52,215 nt of DNA from Candidatus Nitrotoga sp. HW29 (GTDB lineage: Bacteria; Pseudomonadota; Gammaproteobacteria; Burkholderiales; Gallionellaceae): positions 1 through 52,215 of the forward strand of contig NZ_CAKMAA020000040.1 of assembly GCF_924101635.2 (NCBI RefSeq), written 5' to 3'. Every line of letters begins with the position of its first letter. The stretch's first letter is position 1. Of this stretch, positions 8,362 through 16,551 are shown piece by piece. The notes beneath the pieces are model-generated. The model worked only from the letters and a program-made list of their open reading frames with translations, was not told the origin of the DNA and ran no database searches. The position numbers were made by a program, and so were the translations under genes.

Positions 8362-9402
8362 TTGAGCTTACCTGATACCCTTTCCTACCGTGACGCCGGC
8401 GTAGATATAGCCGCGGGTGATCGTCTGGTGGAAAACATTAAACCATTCGCCAAACGTACGATGCGCCCTGAAGTTCTGAGTGGCATCGGTGGCTTTGGCG
8501 GATTAGTCGAAATTTCTAAAAAATATCGCGAGCCGGTGCTGGTGTCCGGCACCGATGGCGTGGGTACCAAATTGAAATTGGCATTTGAATTGAATCGTCA
8601 CGATACGGTTGGCATCGATCTGGTTGGGATGAGCGTCAACGATATTCTGGTGCAGGGCGCAGAGCCGCTGTTTTTCCTCGATTATTTTGCCTGTGGCAAG
8701 CTAAATGTGGATGCTGCTACCGAAGTCATCAAAGGCATAGCGGCAGGATGCGAGCTGGCTGGTTGTGCACTCATCGGCGGCGAGACCGCAGAAATGCCGG
8801 GCATGTATCCGGTGGGCGAATATGACCTCGCCGGTTTCGCCGTGGGTGTAGTGGAAAAAGCCAACATCATCACCGGCGCCGACATTCAGCCTGGTGACAT
8901 CGTGCTGGGACTGGCCTCCAACGGCGCGCACTCCAACGGTTACTCGCTGGTACGTAAAATCATCGAGCGCAGCCAACCCGACCTCAATGCCAAATTTGAT
9001 AATGGGCGCACGCTGGCAGATTGCATTATGGCGCCCACGCGCATCTATGTGAAACCGTTGCTGGCGCTGATGCAAACCCTTCAGATAAAGGGTATGGCGC
9101 ACATTACTGGCGGTGGTCTGCTGGAAAATGTGCCGCGTGTGTTGCCTTCCAACGTCACCGCCGTGATTGACGGACTCGCCTGGCGCACACCCAAACTGTT
9201 CGAATGGCTCCGCGAACAGGGCAATGTAGCGCAACAGGAAATGTACCGTACCTTCAACTGCGGCATCGGCATGGTGATTATCGTGGACAAGAATAATGCC
9301 GCAGATGCAATGGCCCAGCTGAACGCCGCTGGGGAAACCGTATGGCGTATTGGCACAATTGAAGCGCGGATAGGTGATGAACCACAAACCCGAATCTGTT
9401 AA
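8362..9402 (+). CDS. purM: phosphoribosylformylglycinamidine cyclo-ligase (AIR synthetase)
   Basis: PurM converts FGAM to AIR with ATP, the fifth step of purine synthesis. TTG at 8362 is preferred: it gives 346 residues starting [15 protein letters not shown], matching the family start; a TTG at 8323 would add 13 atypical residues. Recognisable segments: [26 protein letters not shown], the [25 protein letters not shown] core, [28 protein letters not shown] and [15 protein letters not shown]. It overlaps purN by about 26 bp, so both purine genes are cotranscribed and coupled. Confidence 0.96.
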   Translation: MSLPDTLSYRDAGVDIAAGDRLVENIKPFAKRTMRPEVLSGIGGFGGLVEISKKYREPVLVSGTDGVGTKLKLAFELNRHDTVGIDLVGMSVNDILVQGAEPLFFLDYFACGKLNVDAATEVIKGIAAGCELAGCALIGGETAEMPGMYPVGEYDLAGFAVGVVEKANIITGADIQPGDIVLGLASNGAHSNGYSLVRKIIERSQPDLNAKFDNGRTLADCIMAPTRIYVKPLLALMQTLQIKGMAHITGGGLLENVPRVLPSNVTAVIDGLAWRTPKLFEWLREQGNVAQQEMYRTFNCGIGMVIIVDKNNAADAMAQLNAAGETVWRIGTIEARIGDEPQTRIC

Positions 9403-10060
9403 CGTAACGATAAAATCCATTGTTATTCTGATTTCCGGCCACGGCAGTAACATGCGTGCGTTGCTGGAAGCCAATCTGCCCTGCCGGGTAGCGGCGGTCA
9501 TCAGTAATCGTGCCGATGCCCCGGGATTGGAAATTGCCAAACAGTATGGAATTACAACGAGGATCGTGGCGCATCGCAACTATCCAGACCGCGAATCCTT
9601 CGACGCCGAGCTAGCCATCTGCATAGACAGCTACAAGCCCGACCTGATCGTACTTGCCGGCTTCATGCGCATTCTTACCCCTCAGTTCGTGGCACGCTAT
9701 CAAAACAAGCTTATTAACATTCACCCCTCGCTGTTGCCCGCATATAGCGGCCTGAATACGCATGCGCGCGCGCTTCAGGACGGCGTAAAAATCCACGGCT
9801 GCACCGTGCATTTTGTCACTCGCGACGTCGATCACGGCCCCATCATCATCCAGGCCGCAGTGCCAGTACTCATGGACGATACCCCGGCAACCCTGGCAGC
9901 ACGCGTATTACATCAAGAACATCGTATTTTTCCACAAGCCATCCGCTGGCTCTGCAACGACGACATCAGCCTGAATGGGGATGGCAAGGTGCAAATGAAA
10001 CAACTGGAGCAATCCGGTTGCCCACTCATCTCTCCAAAAATGGAACTCGCTAATGCGTAA
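9377..10060 (+). CDS. purN: phosphoribosylglycinamide formyltransferase
   Basis: PurN transfers the formyl group of 10-formyl-THF to GAR in purine synthesis. The body starts [21 protein letters not shown] near residue 13; ATG 9377 or the adjacent GTG 9374 are the only plausible starts. The catalytic triad is visible, numbered from GTG 9374: N115 and H117 in [21 protein letters not shown] and D153 in [14 protein letters not shown] roughly 25-residue tail after the catalytic domain makes it slightly longer than E. coli PurN. It overlaps the next gene by 8 bp. Confidence 0.95.
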   Translation: MNHKPESVNVTIKSIVILISGHGSNMRALLEANLPCRVAAVISNRADAPGLEIAKQYGITTRIVAHRNYPDRESFDAELAICIDSYKPDLIVLAGFMRILTPQFVARYQNKLINIHPSLLPAYSGLNTHARALQDGVKIHGCTVHFVTRDVDHGPIIIQAAVPVLMDDTPATLAARVLHQEHRIFPQAIRWLCNDDISLNGDGKVQMKQLEQSGCPLISPKMELANA

Positions 10061-10781
10061 CATTATTTATCTAGCCAGCTTACTATTACTTGCTAGCATT
10101 GTCCCACAAGCACTATTCGCTGCTACCCCCTCCGTGCCGGCGCACTTTACCAACATTGATGCCCATTACGATGTACTCAAAGGCAATATAAAAGTCGCGA
10201 CCATGACTGAAACCTATGCCCGCACGCAGGGCGGCTACCGTATCGAGAGCATAACCAAAGCAATCGGCCTGCTCGCCATGTTCAAGCCAGAAATCATCCG
10301 CGTCACCAGCGAAGGTACCTTGACAGCGAAGGGCTTACGCCCACTCACTTATATTCAGGAACGCAAACTCGATACCGACCGGAATACGCGTGCCGACTTT
10401 GATTGGAAGGCAAAAAATATCACGCTGACTGATCGCGCCGGGAAACGTACGCTGCCACTGTCAACTGGAACTCAAGACCGGTTAAGCGCGATGTACCAGT
10501 TCATGTTCGCACCGCTACAAAATGCCACCGAGCTCAACTTCAACATGACTAACGGCAGTAAAGTGGACGAATACAGTTATCGCCTTACCCCCGACCAAAG
10601 CATGACGATTTCGTTCGGCACATTCAAGGCATTGTACGTAGCCAGCCCGCCGCAAGACGGTGAAAATCAAACTGAACTCTGGCTGGCAACAGAACATGGC
10701 AATTTTCCTTACAAAATGATCATCACCGAGTCCGGCGGTGACAAATTCACGCAGGTGTTGACCAAAATAAACTTTGAGTAG
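10053..10781 (+). CDS. DUF3108 periplasmic protein
   Basis: Exported protein of 242 residues. Signal peptide: hydrophobic core 4-20 and cleavage near ALFAA. The mature part fits DUF3108: it opens FTNIDAHYDVLKGNIKVATMTETYA, then TYIQERKLDTDRNTRADFDWK, and ends with an ELWLATEHGNFPYKMIITESGGDKF segment. DUF3108 proteins are predicted beta-rich periplasmic proteins without a settled function; some resemble LolA/LppX-like folds. It overlaps purN by 8 bp, and a second DUF3108 protein follows at once, so the pair probably acts together. Confidence 0.85.
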   Translation: MRNIIYLASLLLLASIVPQALFAATPSVPAHFTNIDAHYDVLKGNIKVATMTETYARTQGGYRIESITKAIGLLAMFKPEIIRVTSEGTLTAKGLRPLTYIQERKLDTDRNTRADFDWKAKNITLTDRAGKRTLPLSTGTQDRLSAMYQFMFAPLQNATELNFNMTNGSKVDEYSYRLTPDQSMTISFGTFKALYVASPPQDGENQTELWLATEHGNFPYKMIITESGGDKFTQVLTKINFE

Positions 10782-10805
10782 CAATTATTCCGGGCTATTT
10801 ATGAA

Positions 10806-11969
10806 ATGAATTCTGGCACGCCCACCAGTCGTATCATCCTGATCATCGCGCTTTCCGTGCTGCTACATGGTGCAGTATTGTGGCTCTTTCAAGTGGAGTT
10901 ACCGAATAGCGAGGTACTGCTCCCCCCGCTTACCGCTAAACTCGAAGCGATACCACGGCAAGCAGATGCGCCTAATGCCGAAGCTGAACCTGCCAGCCCG
11001 CCGCCGGAAATTGAAAGCAAGGTAACAGCTATCCCTGAACCCGTATTAATGCCTGTTATAGAAGCAGCATCTGACGTGGCAGCCACGCCCGAACCGGAAT
11101 TAATACCTGTTCCCAAAGCAGCATCGGCTGTTGCAGCCATCCCCGAACCGGAATCGATCCCTGCTACAGAAGCGATATCTGCCGTAGCAGTTACATCCAA
11201 TCCGGCATCAATATCTGCTGTAGAAGCAGTATCCGCTGTAGCAGTTGCCCCTGAGCCGGAATCAACACCTGCACCCAAAGTGGCGTCTACCGTAGCCAAG
11301 GTGGACGAGCCAGTAGCACATCCACTACCCAAACACGCACAATTAAAGTTTACCGTTTATTTGGGTCAAGACCATTTCCAGATCGGTGAAATCACCCACC
11401 GGCTTGAAATTAGTGAAGATAAATATATTCTGAAAGGAGAAACGCAAACAACCGGACTAGCCCGATTGTTAAAAAGCTACCAACTCATTCAAACCAGCCA
11501 TGGGAAGGTTGGCAGCTTCGGGTTGCAGCCGGAAAGTTACGAAGAAGAGCAAAATTCATCCAGTAACAAGCAAAAAACAAATGCGGTTTTCAACCGGGCA
11601 GGGAATAAATTGCATTTTTCTCACGGCGGTGAAACTGAATTGCCTCCAGACACCCAAGATATCCTGAGCTTTTTATATCAACTCTCACAACTGCCTTTAC
11701 ACAATAAAATTGTATCGATAGCGATCACCACTGCCAAAAAACTTGAAAAATATGAGCTTGAAATCGGTGCAGAAGAGGAAGTCATTACCCCAATGGGCAA
11801 GTTGCACGCATTGCCTTTGCGCAGGCTACATAGCCAAGGTGGGGACGGTATGGAAGTTTGGCTCGGACTGGAGTATCGCCTGCTGCCAATCAAGTTTCGC
11901 CAGATTAAAAGTTCCGGGGGAATGATCTTGGAAGTAATTATTTCTGACATCCGTGTCGCGGACGAATAA
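10806..11969 (+). CDS. DUF3108 protein with TonB-like N-terminus and 18-residue repeats
   Basis: Protein of 387 residues: a single N-terminal TM (about 9-28), a Pro/Glu/Ala-rich spacer (about 40-180), then a C-terminal DUF3108 domain (about 180-385; compare KFTVYLGQDHFQIGEITHRLEI and GGDGMEVWLGLEYRLLPIKFRQ). The spacer has five tandem 18-residue repeats at 73-162 of the form VAxxPEPExxPxxxAxSA. This layout (anchor, stiff periplasm-crossing spacer, terminal beta domain) is like TonB and could carry the domain toward the outer membrane or peptidoglycan. It starts 24 bp after the first DUF3108 gene. Function unknown. Confidence 0.82.
   Translation: MNSGTPTSRIILIIALSVLLHGAVLWLFQVELPNSEVLLPPLTAKLEAIPRQADAPNAEAEPASPPPEIESKVTAIPEPVLMPVIEAASDVAATPEPELIPVPKAASAVAAIPEPESIPATEAISAVAVTSNPASISAVEAVSAVAVAPEPESTPAPKVASTVAKVDEPVAHPLPKHAQLKFTVYLGQDHFQIGEITHRLEISEDKYILKGETQTTGLARLLKSYQLIQTSHGKVGSFGLQPESYEEEQNSSSNKQKTNAVFNRAGNKLHFSHGGETELPPDTQDILSFLYQLSQLPLHNKIVSIAITTAKKLEKYELEIGAEEEVITPMGKLHALPLRRLHSQGGDGMEVWLGLEYRLLPIKFRQIKSSGGMILEVIISDIRVADE
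11022..11291 (+). repeat. five tandem 54 bp repeats inside a gene
   Basis: Five in-frame 54 bp units encode residues 73-90, 91-108, 109-126, 127-144 and 145-162 of the DUF3108/TonB-like protein. Units share GAACCGGAAT-type cores and GCAGTA/GCAGCC boundaries but have diverged at many positions, so the array is not recent. Copy-number change by slippage would alter the length of the periplasmic spacer without breaking the frame. Confidence 0.8.
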
Positions 11970-12067
11970 GAAATCCCAAAATCTTGAAGCCCTGTCCTGT
12001 AAACTTCGCCCCCATCCCTGTGATCGCTGCCATCACCACATTAATACTTTCACCCTAATTTAGAACC

Positions 12068-13354
12068 ATGCTACTAACCGAATATCGCCTAGACCTCGTT
12101 ATCCAAGCCCTGCGTAGCATTCTGCCGCTAGAACATCCCGCCGACGCTGTATTGCGCCACTTTTTTCAGCGCGAGCGTATTGGCTCCAATGAACGTGCGT
12201 TGGTAGCAGAAACGGTGTTTGGTGTGCTGCGTCATCGCCTGTTTCTGGAGCACGCCTGCGCCAATCAGGCCACGCCACGCCGTATAGCACTGGCTTATTG
12301 GATCAAGTTCGGCGGCTATAATCTGCGTGAACTTACTCCGCTTTTAAAACGCGATGAGGCCGATTGGCTGGGGCAAATAAAAGCCATCAATCTTACTGAA
12401 TTATCTTTGTCGGTAAGGGCCGAGCTGCCAGAATGGCTAGTCGAACAACTGCAAATTTCCATGACGGATGAAGCCATCCTCACGCTGGGTCGCTCCATGC
12501 AGCAACCGGCCGCTCTGGATGTCCGCGTTAACACTCTGCTCACCACGCGCGACGAGGTGCTGCAAGCCTTGCAGGCAGACGGGATGGACGCGCAAGCCAC
12601 GCCGTATTCTTCCATCGGCATCCGCCTCAAGGACAAACCATCACTCACCAGGCACCCGCTATTCCTCGGCGGGAAAATAGAAGTTCAGGACGAAGGCAGT
12701 CAGCTGCTTGGATTTCTGCTCGCACCCAAGCGCAATGACATGGTCGTGGATTTTTGCGCTGGTGCAGGCGGTAAAGCGCTCATGCTGGGTGCCATGATGC
12801 AGTCTCGAGGCAGGCTGTATGCGCTGGACGTATCTGAAAAACGCCTGGCCAATCTCAAACCGCGTCTGAAACGTTCGGGGTTGAGCAACCTGCATCCGCA
12901 ACTCATCGCACATGAAAACGACAGCAAAATAAAACGTCTGGCTGGCAAAATCGATCGCGTTCTTGTGGACGCACCGTGTAGCGGACTGGGCACATTACGC
13001 CGCAGTCCGGATATCAAATTCCGTCAATCGTCCCAAAGCATAACCGAATTCACCCAGTTGCAAGCCTCTATCCTGGCCTCAGCCGGCAAGTTGCTCAAAC
13101 CCGGCGGCCGCCTGGTATATACCACCTGTAGTTTTTTGCCCCGGGAAAACCGCGCCATAGTCGATGCGTTTCTTACCAACCATCCAGAATTCATACTACG
13201 TCCTGCAGGAGAAATTCTCGCACAGCAAAAAATCCCACTGGAAGCAGAAGAGTGCCTGCAACTATTGCCGCAGCTGCACAACACCGATGCCTTTTTCGCA
13301 GCGGTATTGGAACGGGTCAAAGCAGTTGCTCCGAACAACGTCGTTTCTACCTAA
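12068..13354 (+). CDS. RsmB/NOP-family rRNA (cytosine-C5) methyltransferase
   Basis: SAM-dependent RNA m5C methyltransferase of 428 residues. SAM-binding motif I is VVDFCAGAGGK (226-236). The two catalytic cysteines are C304 in DAPCSGLGTLRR and C354 in VYTTCSFLP, as in all RsmB/Nop2 enzymes. The first 140 residues form a helical domain that could correspond to the NusB-like domain of RsmB but is not a clear match, so I do not assign the exact target base (C967 of 16S rRNA for RsmB). It follows the DUF3108 pair after a 98 bp gap on the same strand. Confidence 0.9.
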   Translation: MLLTEYRLDLVIQALRSILPLEHPADAVLRHFFQRERIGSNERALVAETVFGVLRHRLFLEHACANQATPRRIALAYWIKFGGYNLRELTPLLKRDEADWLGQIKAINLTELSLSVRAELPEWLVEQLQISMTDEAILTLGRSMQQPAALDVRVNTLLTTRDEVLQALQADGMDAQATPYSSIGIRLKDKPSLTRHPLFLGGKIEVQDEGSQLLGFLLAPKRNDMVVDFCAGAGGKALMLGAMMQSRGRLYALDVSEKRLANLKPRLKRSGLSNLHPQLIAHENDSKIKRLAGKIDRVLVDAPCSGLGTLRRSPDIKFRQSSQSITEFTQLQASILASAGKLLKPGGRLVYTTCSFLPRENRAIVDAFLTNHPEFILRPAGEILAQQKIPLEAEECLQLLPQLHNTDAFFAAVLERVKAVAPNNVVST

Positions 13355-13419
13355 TTTCTAAAAAGAATAACCGGAAAATTTATTCGACTAATTTTGTTGC
13401 ATTTTCTTGACTGAGCGCC

Positions 13420-14052
13420 ATGCTGGATTTCACCGAATACACCAAGATTTTTATCAGTCTGTTCGCCATCCTTGATCCGATCGGGATCATCCCCGTCATC
13501 ATTCTATTCACCGCCGGCATGACGGCACCAAAACGAGCCAGGATTGGCCGCATTGCATCACTGGCGGTATGCGCCATTTTGCTGGTTGCGTTATTGATAG
13601 GCCAACCATTACTGGCTTTTTTTGGTATCAGCATCAGCTCGTTTCGCGTGGCGGGCGGTATTCTGCTGATGCTGATGGCCTTCAAAATGTTGAACGGCAA
13701 CCTCTATACCGCCATCGAAGCCGATAATGATGGTGTCGGGAGTGAAACAAGCTCAATACAAGCCATCGTGCCGCTATCCATTCCCCTGCTGGCCGGACCC
13801 GGCTCCATCAGTGCGGTGATATTGGAGGCACACAAGGCACACGGCATTGAGCATTATTTAATCATGAGTTTCGAAATAATGTTGCTGAGCGTAACGGTCT
13901 GGCTAGCCTTTTTGATTGCACCGTGGGTGGCGCAACGTTTGGGCAAGATAGGCATAGACGTATTTACGCGGCTAATGGGCTTGGTACTCGCGGCAATTTC
14001 CGTGGAATTCATTGCGGGTGGGATACGCGGCTTATTTCCTACACTGAGCTAA
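13420..14052 (+). CDS. MarC-family integral membrane protein
   Basis: Membrane protein of 210 residues with six hydrophobic segments (about 8-30, 40-60, 65-88, 115-135, 140-165 and 180-205). Family signatures are FAILDPIGIIPVI near the N-terminus, RVAGGILLMLMAFKML in the middle and PLLAGPGSISAVI before TM4. The family (formerly UPF0056) is widespread and was once tied to multiple antibiotic resistance, but its transport function has not been established. Convergent with greB, 81 bp away. Confidence 0.92.
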   Translation: MLDFTEYTKIFISLFAILDPIGIIPVIILFTAGMTAPKRARIGRIASLAVCAILLVALLIGQPLLAFFGISISSFRVAGGILLMLMAFKMLNGNLYTAIEADNDGVGSETSSIQAIVPLSIPLLAGPGSISAVILEAHKAHGIEHYLIMSFEIMLLSVTVWLAFLIAPWVAQRLGKIGIDVFTRLMGLVLAAISVEFIAGGIRGLFPTLS

Positions 14053-14133
14053 TCTGGGCGGCTGGATGGAACAAGGAACACTGCTGTTACAGTTCCAAGT
14101 GATATATTTAAAGCTTACGTTTTTATCAGTAAC

Positions 14134-14703
14134 TCAATCGTCAAAACGTATCGCCCGATAAGCAACGTCCATCACCTCCAGTTCTTCTACTCCTTCTGGG
14201 AGGTGCAACATAACCACATCATCGGCGCGCGCCTTTAATAGCGCTCGAGCGAGCGGTGATACCCAGCTAATCAATCCACGCCCGGCATCGGCTTCATCCA
14301 CGCCAACTATGCTGTAGATATACTCGGCACCGTCCTGACGGCACACTGTAACTGTCGCCCCAAAGAATATTTGATCACACGACTCTCGCTGCACCGGATC
14401 CACCACTGCGGCGTTTTCCAGACGTTTCGAAAGAAAGCGGATACGCCGATCGATTTCGCGCAGACGCTTCTTACCGTAAATGTAATCACCATTTTCCGAA
14501 CGGTCGCCGTTGGAAGCGGCCCAAGTAATGGTTTGCACCAACACCGGGCGCTCCACTTTCCATAGCTGATCAAGTTCATCTTTCATACGCTGGTAACCTA
14601 CGGGAGTGATGTAGTTTTTAACTCCTGGCGGGAGGGGTGATAACGACAAATTTTCTTCATCGTCAGGATTTTCGTCCGATTCCTTGATAAACGCTTTGCT
14701 CAT
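14134..14703 (-). CDS. greB: transcript cleavage factor GreB
   Basis: GreB of 189 residues. It enters the RNA polymerase secondary channel and stimulates cleavage of backtracked transcripts. The coiled-coil tip carries NGDRSENGDYIYGKKRLREIDRR, whose acidic residues coordinate the catalytic metal; YIYGKKRLREID distinguishes GreB from GreA. The C-terminal FKBP-like domain runs from about 105 to 187. A charged N-terminal extension of about 25 residues precedes PPGVKNYITP, giving a length at the top of the family range. Its ATG overlaps the TGA of an upstream decayed PAS frame. Confidence 0.94.
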   Translation of the reverse strand: MSKAFIKESDENPDDEENLSLSPLPPGVKNYITPVGYQRMKDELDQLWKVERPVLVQTITWAASNGDRSENGDYIYGKKRLREIDRRIRFLSKRLENAAVVDPVQRESCDQIFFGATVTVCRQDGAEYIYSIVGVDEADAGRGLISWVSPLARALLKARADDVVMLHLPEGVEELEVMDVAYRAIRFDD

Positions 14704-14876
14704 GATTGCCTGCCCTTTTGGGTAGCCTCCATAATGTTATAGACAACTCCAACTATGCCGTCATTCGCCATAAAGGTGGAGATTAGAAACGCAGGAGTTA
14801 CAGAACCGTTCTAGGTGATCATTTTAAAAAACGTCAAACCCTGAGCAAAAACAGAAAAGTTGCTTACATTCGGTCG
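14700..14876 (-). pseudogene. relic of a PAS/PAC-domain protein, C-terminal end
   Basis: Reading the minus strand toward greB, one frame gives GLTFFKMIT-stop(TAG 14811-14813)-NGSVTPAFLISTFM, then NDGIVGVVYNIMEATQKG, and a TGA at 14700-14702 that overlaps the greB ATG as ATGA. GIVGVVYNIMEATQKG is typical of the C-terminal (PAC) end of a PAS domain. Upstream the frame ends at a TGA (14877-14879). So a sensor gene, perhaps of a cyclic-di-GMP or kinase type, once ended in coupled fashion at greB and has decayed. The match is by eye only. Confidence 0.4.
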
Positions 14877-15170
14877 TCAAACTGTTTGCGATACCATATT
14901 GCTGACCTATGTGCCTAAATTTCTTTTGTCCAAGCACATGTTTCGTAAACTGTTGTCATCGGCGGGATTGCAAAGATAATCGATAGAACCAGTGTAATAT
15001 CGGCATGAATCTTTGCTTGTTGAGAACCTTTCTAGGGCGGAGAAAATCGAGTCAAAACGCTACTGGAACCTTTCAAACAAGCACTTGATTACGCGCTATC
15101 GTCCAAAAAAATGTGAATATTTAATTTCATCATTTAATAAATCCCCTTAATAAGCTGCTCCTAATATATT
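14704..15170. other. 467 bp region upstream of greB
   Basis: The part next to greB is the PAS relic. The rest (about 14880-15170) shows broken frames and an AT-rich tail next to the Gly-zipper gene; I see no intact gene, tRNA or clear terminator. The greB promoter presumably lies here or inside the relic. Confidence 0.5.
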
Positions 15171-15386
15171 CTACTTGCTAATCTCATGACCTATAACCCC
15201 GCCAACGGCAGCGCCACCAATCGTTCCGGCAGTACTGCCCCCAGTAAGCACCGCACCGCCGAGCGCGCCAGCTCCAGCACCGATAGCTGTATTTTTACCC
15301 TGTGTCGACATCCCCGAGCATCCACCTAAGCCAAGAAGCATAGTTACAATTAATGTGCTTACTGCAACTTTATGTATCGTTTTCAT
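15171..15386 (-). CDS. small glycine-zipper lipoprotein
   Basis: Lipoprotein of 71 residues. The signal peptide ends in the lipobox LGGC with C23 as the lipidated residue. The mature part is almost entirely Gly/Ala zipper: NTAIGAGAGALGGAVLTGG, then TAGTIGGAAVGGVIGHEISK, a pattern shared with OsmB/YMGG-type and SlyB-like lipoproteins that insert in the envelope. GGAG precedes the start. Members are often induced by osmotic or envelope stress; that role is inference here, supported by the CsbD, BON, M48 and MscS genes that follow on the same strand side. Confidence 0.82.
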   Translation of the reverse strand: MKTIHKVAVSTLIVTMLLGLGGCSGMSTQGKNTAIGAGAGALGGAVLTGGSTAGTIGGAAVGGVIGHEISK

Positions 15387-15459
15387 GTTAACTCCTTTTT
15401 TAGTTATAGAAAATCAATCGTGGTTATTAACACTAAGCCTGCTTTTTCTTGTATGAATT

Positions 15460-15547
15460 TAGGGAAGCACTGATTAATTTACGTTTCAAAATTCCACTTG
15501 TTACGTGCACAATTCCGCAAAATTTTGAATTAATCAGCGTCTACCTA
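15460..15547. mobile_element. MITE-like inverted-repeat element, copy 1
   Basis: An 88 bp AT-rich element bounded by TA dinucleotides. The left end GGGAAGCACTGATTAATT and the complement of the right end, GGTAGACGCTGATTAATT, form imperfect terminal inverted repeats; including the flanking TTA, 17 of 21 positions match. A second copy is at 23457-23560 with the same ends. It has no coding capacity and lies between the Gly-zipper and CsbD genes. Size, inverted ends and TA flanks suggest a nonautonomous element mobilised by a Tc1/mariner-like (IS630-type) transposase. Confidence 0.65.
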
Positions 15548-15572
15548 ATGCATAACTCGATCCCAAAAAATT

Positions 15573-15773
15573 TTATTTCTGTCTTTTTTCCCATTCAGAA
15601 ATTTCTTCTTCCGCTTTTTCTTTGGTAACGCCGTAGGCTTCTTGAATTTTTCCTGCCAGCTGATCACGCTTGCCTGCTATAACGTCAAGATGATCATCTG
15701 TAAGCTTTCCCCATTTCTCTTTAACCTGACCCTTTAATTGTTTCCAGTTTCCTTCAATTTGATCCCAGTTCAT
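15573..15773 (-). CDS. CsbD-family stress protein
   Basis: Small hydrophilic protein of 66 residues. It starts MNWDQIEGNWKQLKGQVKEK and continues KWGKLTDDHLDVIAGKRDQLAGKIQEAYG, which is the CsbD/YjbJ signature. ATG 15773 is chosen because AAGGAG lies 8 bases upstream and the family starts exactly here; an upstream extension is noncoding. CsbD proteins are general stress proteins of unknown biochemical function, strongly induced by stress in several bacteria. It belongs to a run of envelope-stress genes. Confidence 0.93.
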   Translation of the reverse strand: MNWDQIEGNWKQLKGQVKEKWGKLTDDHLDVIAGKRDQLAGKIQEAYGVTKEKAEEEISEWEKRQK

Positions 15774-15819
15774 CTTTAACTCCTTTTTAACATTGATTGA
15801 TTGATTAATTAATATAATT

Positions 15820-16395
15820 TTATTTTTTGACGCGCAATTCATTAATAATATTATGCACACCCTCAGTTCTGCGGGCAACATCGGCTGCGCGATCAATTTG
15901 AGTTTGATTGTCGACAAAACCACTAAGCTGAACTTCTCCATTATTTGTTACCACTGCAATGTCGAAACTCTTAATATCGGGATCAGCAAGCAACGAAGAC
16001 TTAACTCTAGAAGTTACAATACCGTCATCAATTTTAATGCCTATGGTCGTGCCGTTATTGTTTTTTAAGCTCACTTTATTGTCTACATTCTTAACCCCTT
16101 CAATAGAACGCGTAATCATCATTGCATGATCAATTTGAGCTTGATTATCGACAAAACCACTTAACTGAACATCTCCCTTATGCGTCTCGACTTTTAAATC
16201 AAATCCCTTAATATCCTGATCAGCCAATAACTTGGATTTCACTTTAGCAGTAATGATACTGTCGTCAATTTCTGTTCCCACCGTAGTAGTTGCAGCGGAC
16301 TTACTCCCATCTTCTTGGGTTTTACCGCACCCTGTGAAGGACAGAACGCCGGCAACCGACACAATCAAAACAAGCAATCTATGGTCAATATTCAT
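15820..16395 (-). CDS. lipoprotein with two BON domains
   Basis: Lipoprotein of 191 residues with the ATG at 16395 preceded by AGGAGA. The lipobox FTGC gives C23. Two BON domains follow (about 45-115 and 120-190), each beginning DD(S/G)I(I/V)T and containing GDVQLSGFVDNQ or GEVQLSGFVDNQ, with a central glycine-rich turn. BON domains bind phospholipid membranes; OsmY-like and DolP-like proteins act in envelope integrity. The two copies are about 60 percent alike by eye, implying internal duplication. It is 46 bp upstream of csbD on the same strand. Confidence 0.92.
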   Translation of the reverse strand: MNIDHRLLVLIVSVAGVLSFTGCGKTQEDGSKSAATTTVGTEIDDSIITAKVKSKLLADQDIKGFDLKVETHKGDVQLSGFVDNQAQIDHAMMITRSIEGVKNVDNKVSLKNNNGTTIGIKIDDGIVTSRVKSSLLADPDIKSFDIAVVTNNGEVQLSGFVDNQTQIDRAADVARRTEGVHNIINELRVKK

Positions 16396-16551
16396 GCTTT
16401 CTCCTATAAATTTAACTAGAAGCAGAAAATGATAGAGATGTGATAAATCCATATCATCAAAACTTTACAACCTCCTGCAAATTTTTGCATACTTCCAAAA
16501 TCTATTCAGTACGCTAGCGAACATATTGCCGACACTTAGACGATTATTGAG

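Noticed and set aside
15112-15129. Exact 18 bp match TGTGAATATTTAATTTCA shared with 35672-35689.
   Set aside because: The second copy spans the stop of the DUF4254 gene and flanks do not match; low complexity, probably chance.
15774-15941. Longer frame upstream of csbD.
   Set aside because: Runs over the end of the BON gene; AAGGAG lies directly before ATG 15773, the family start.
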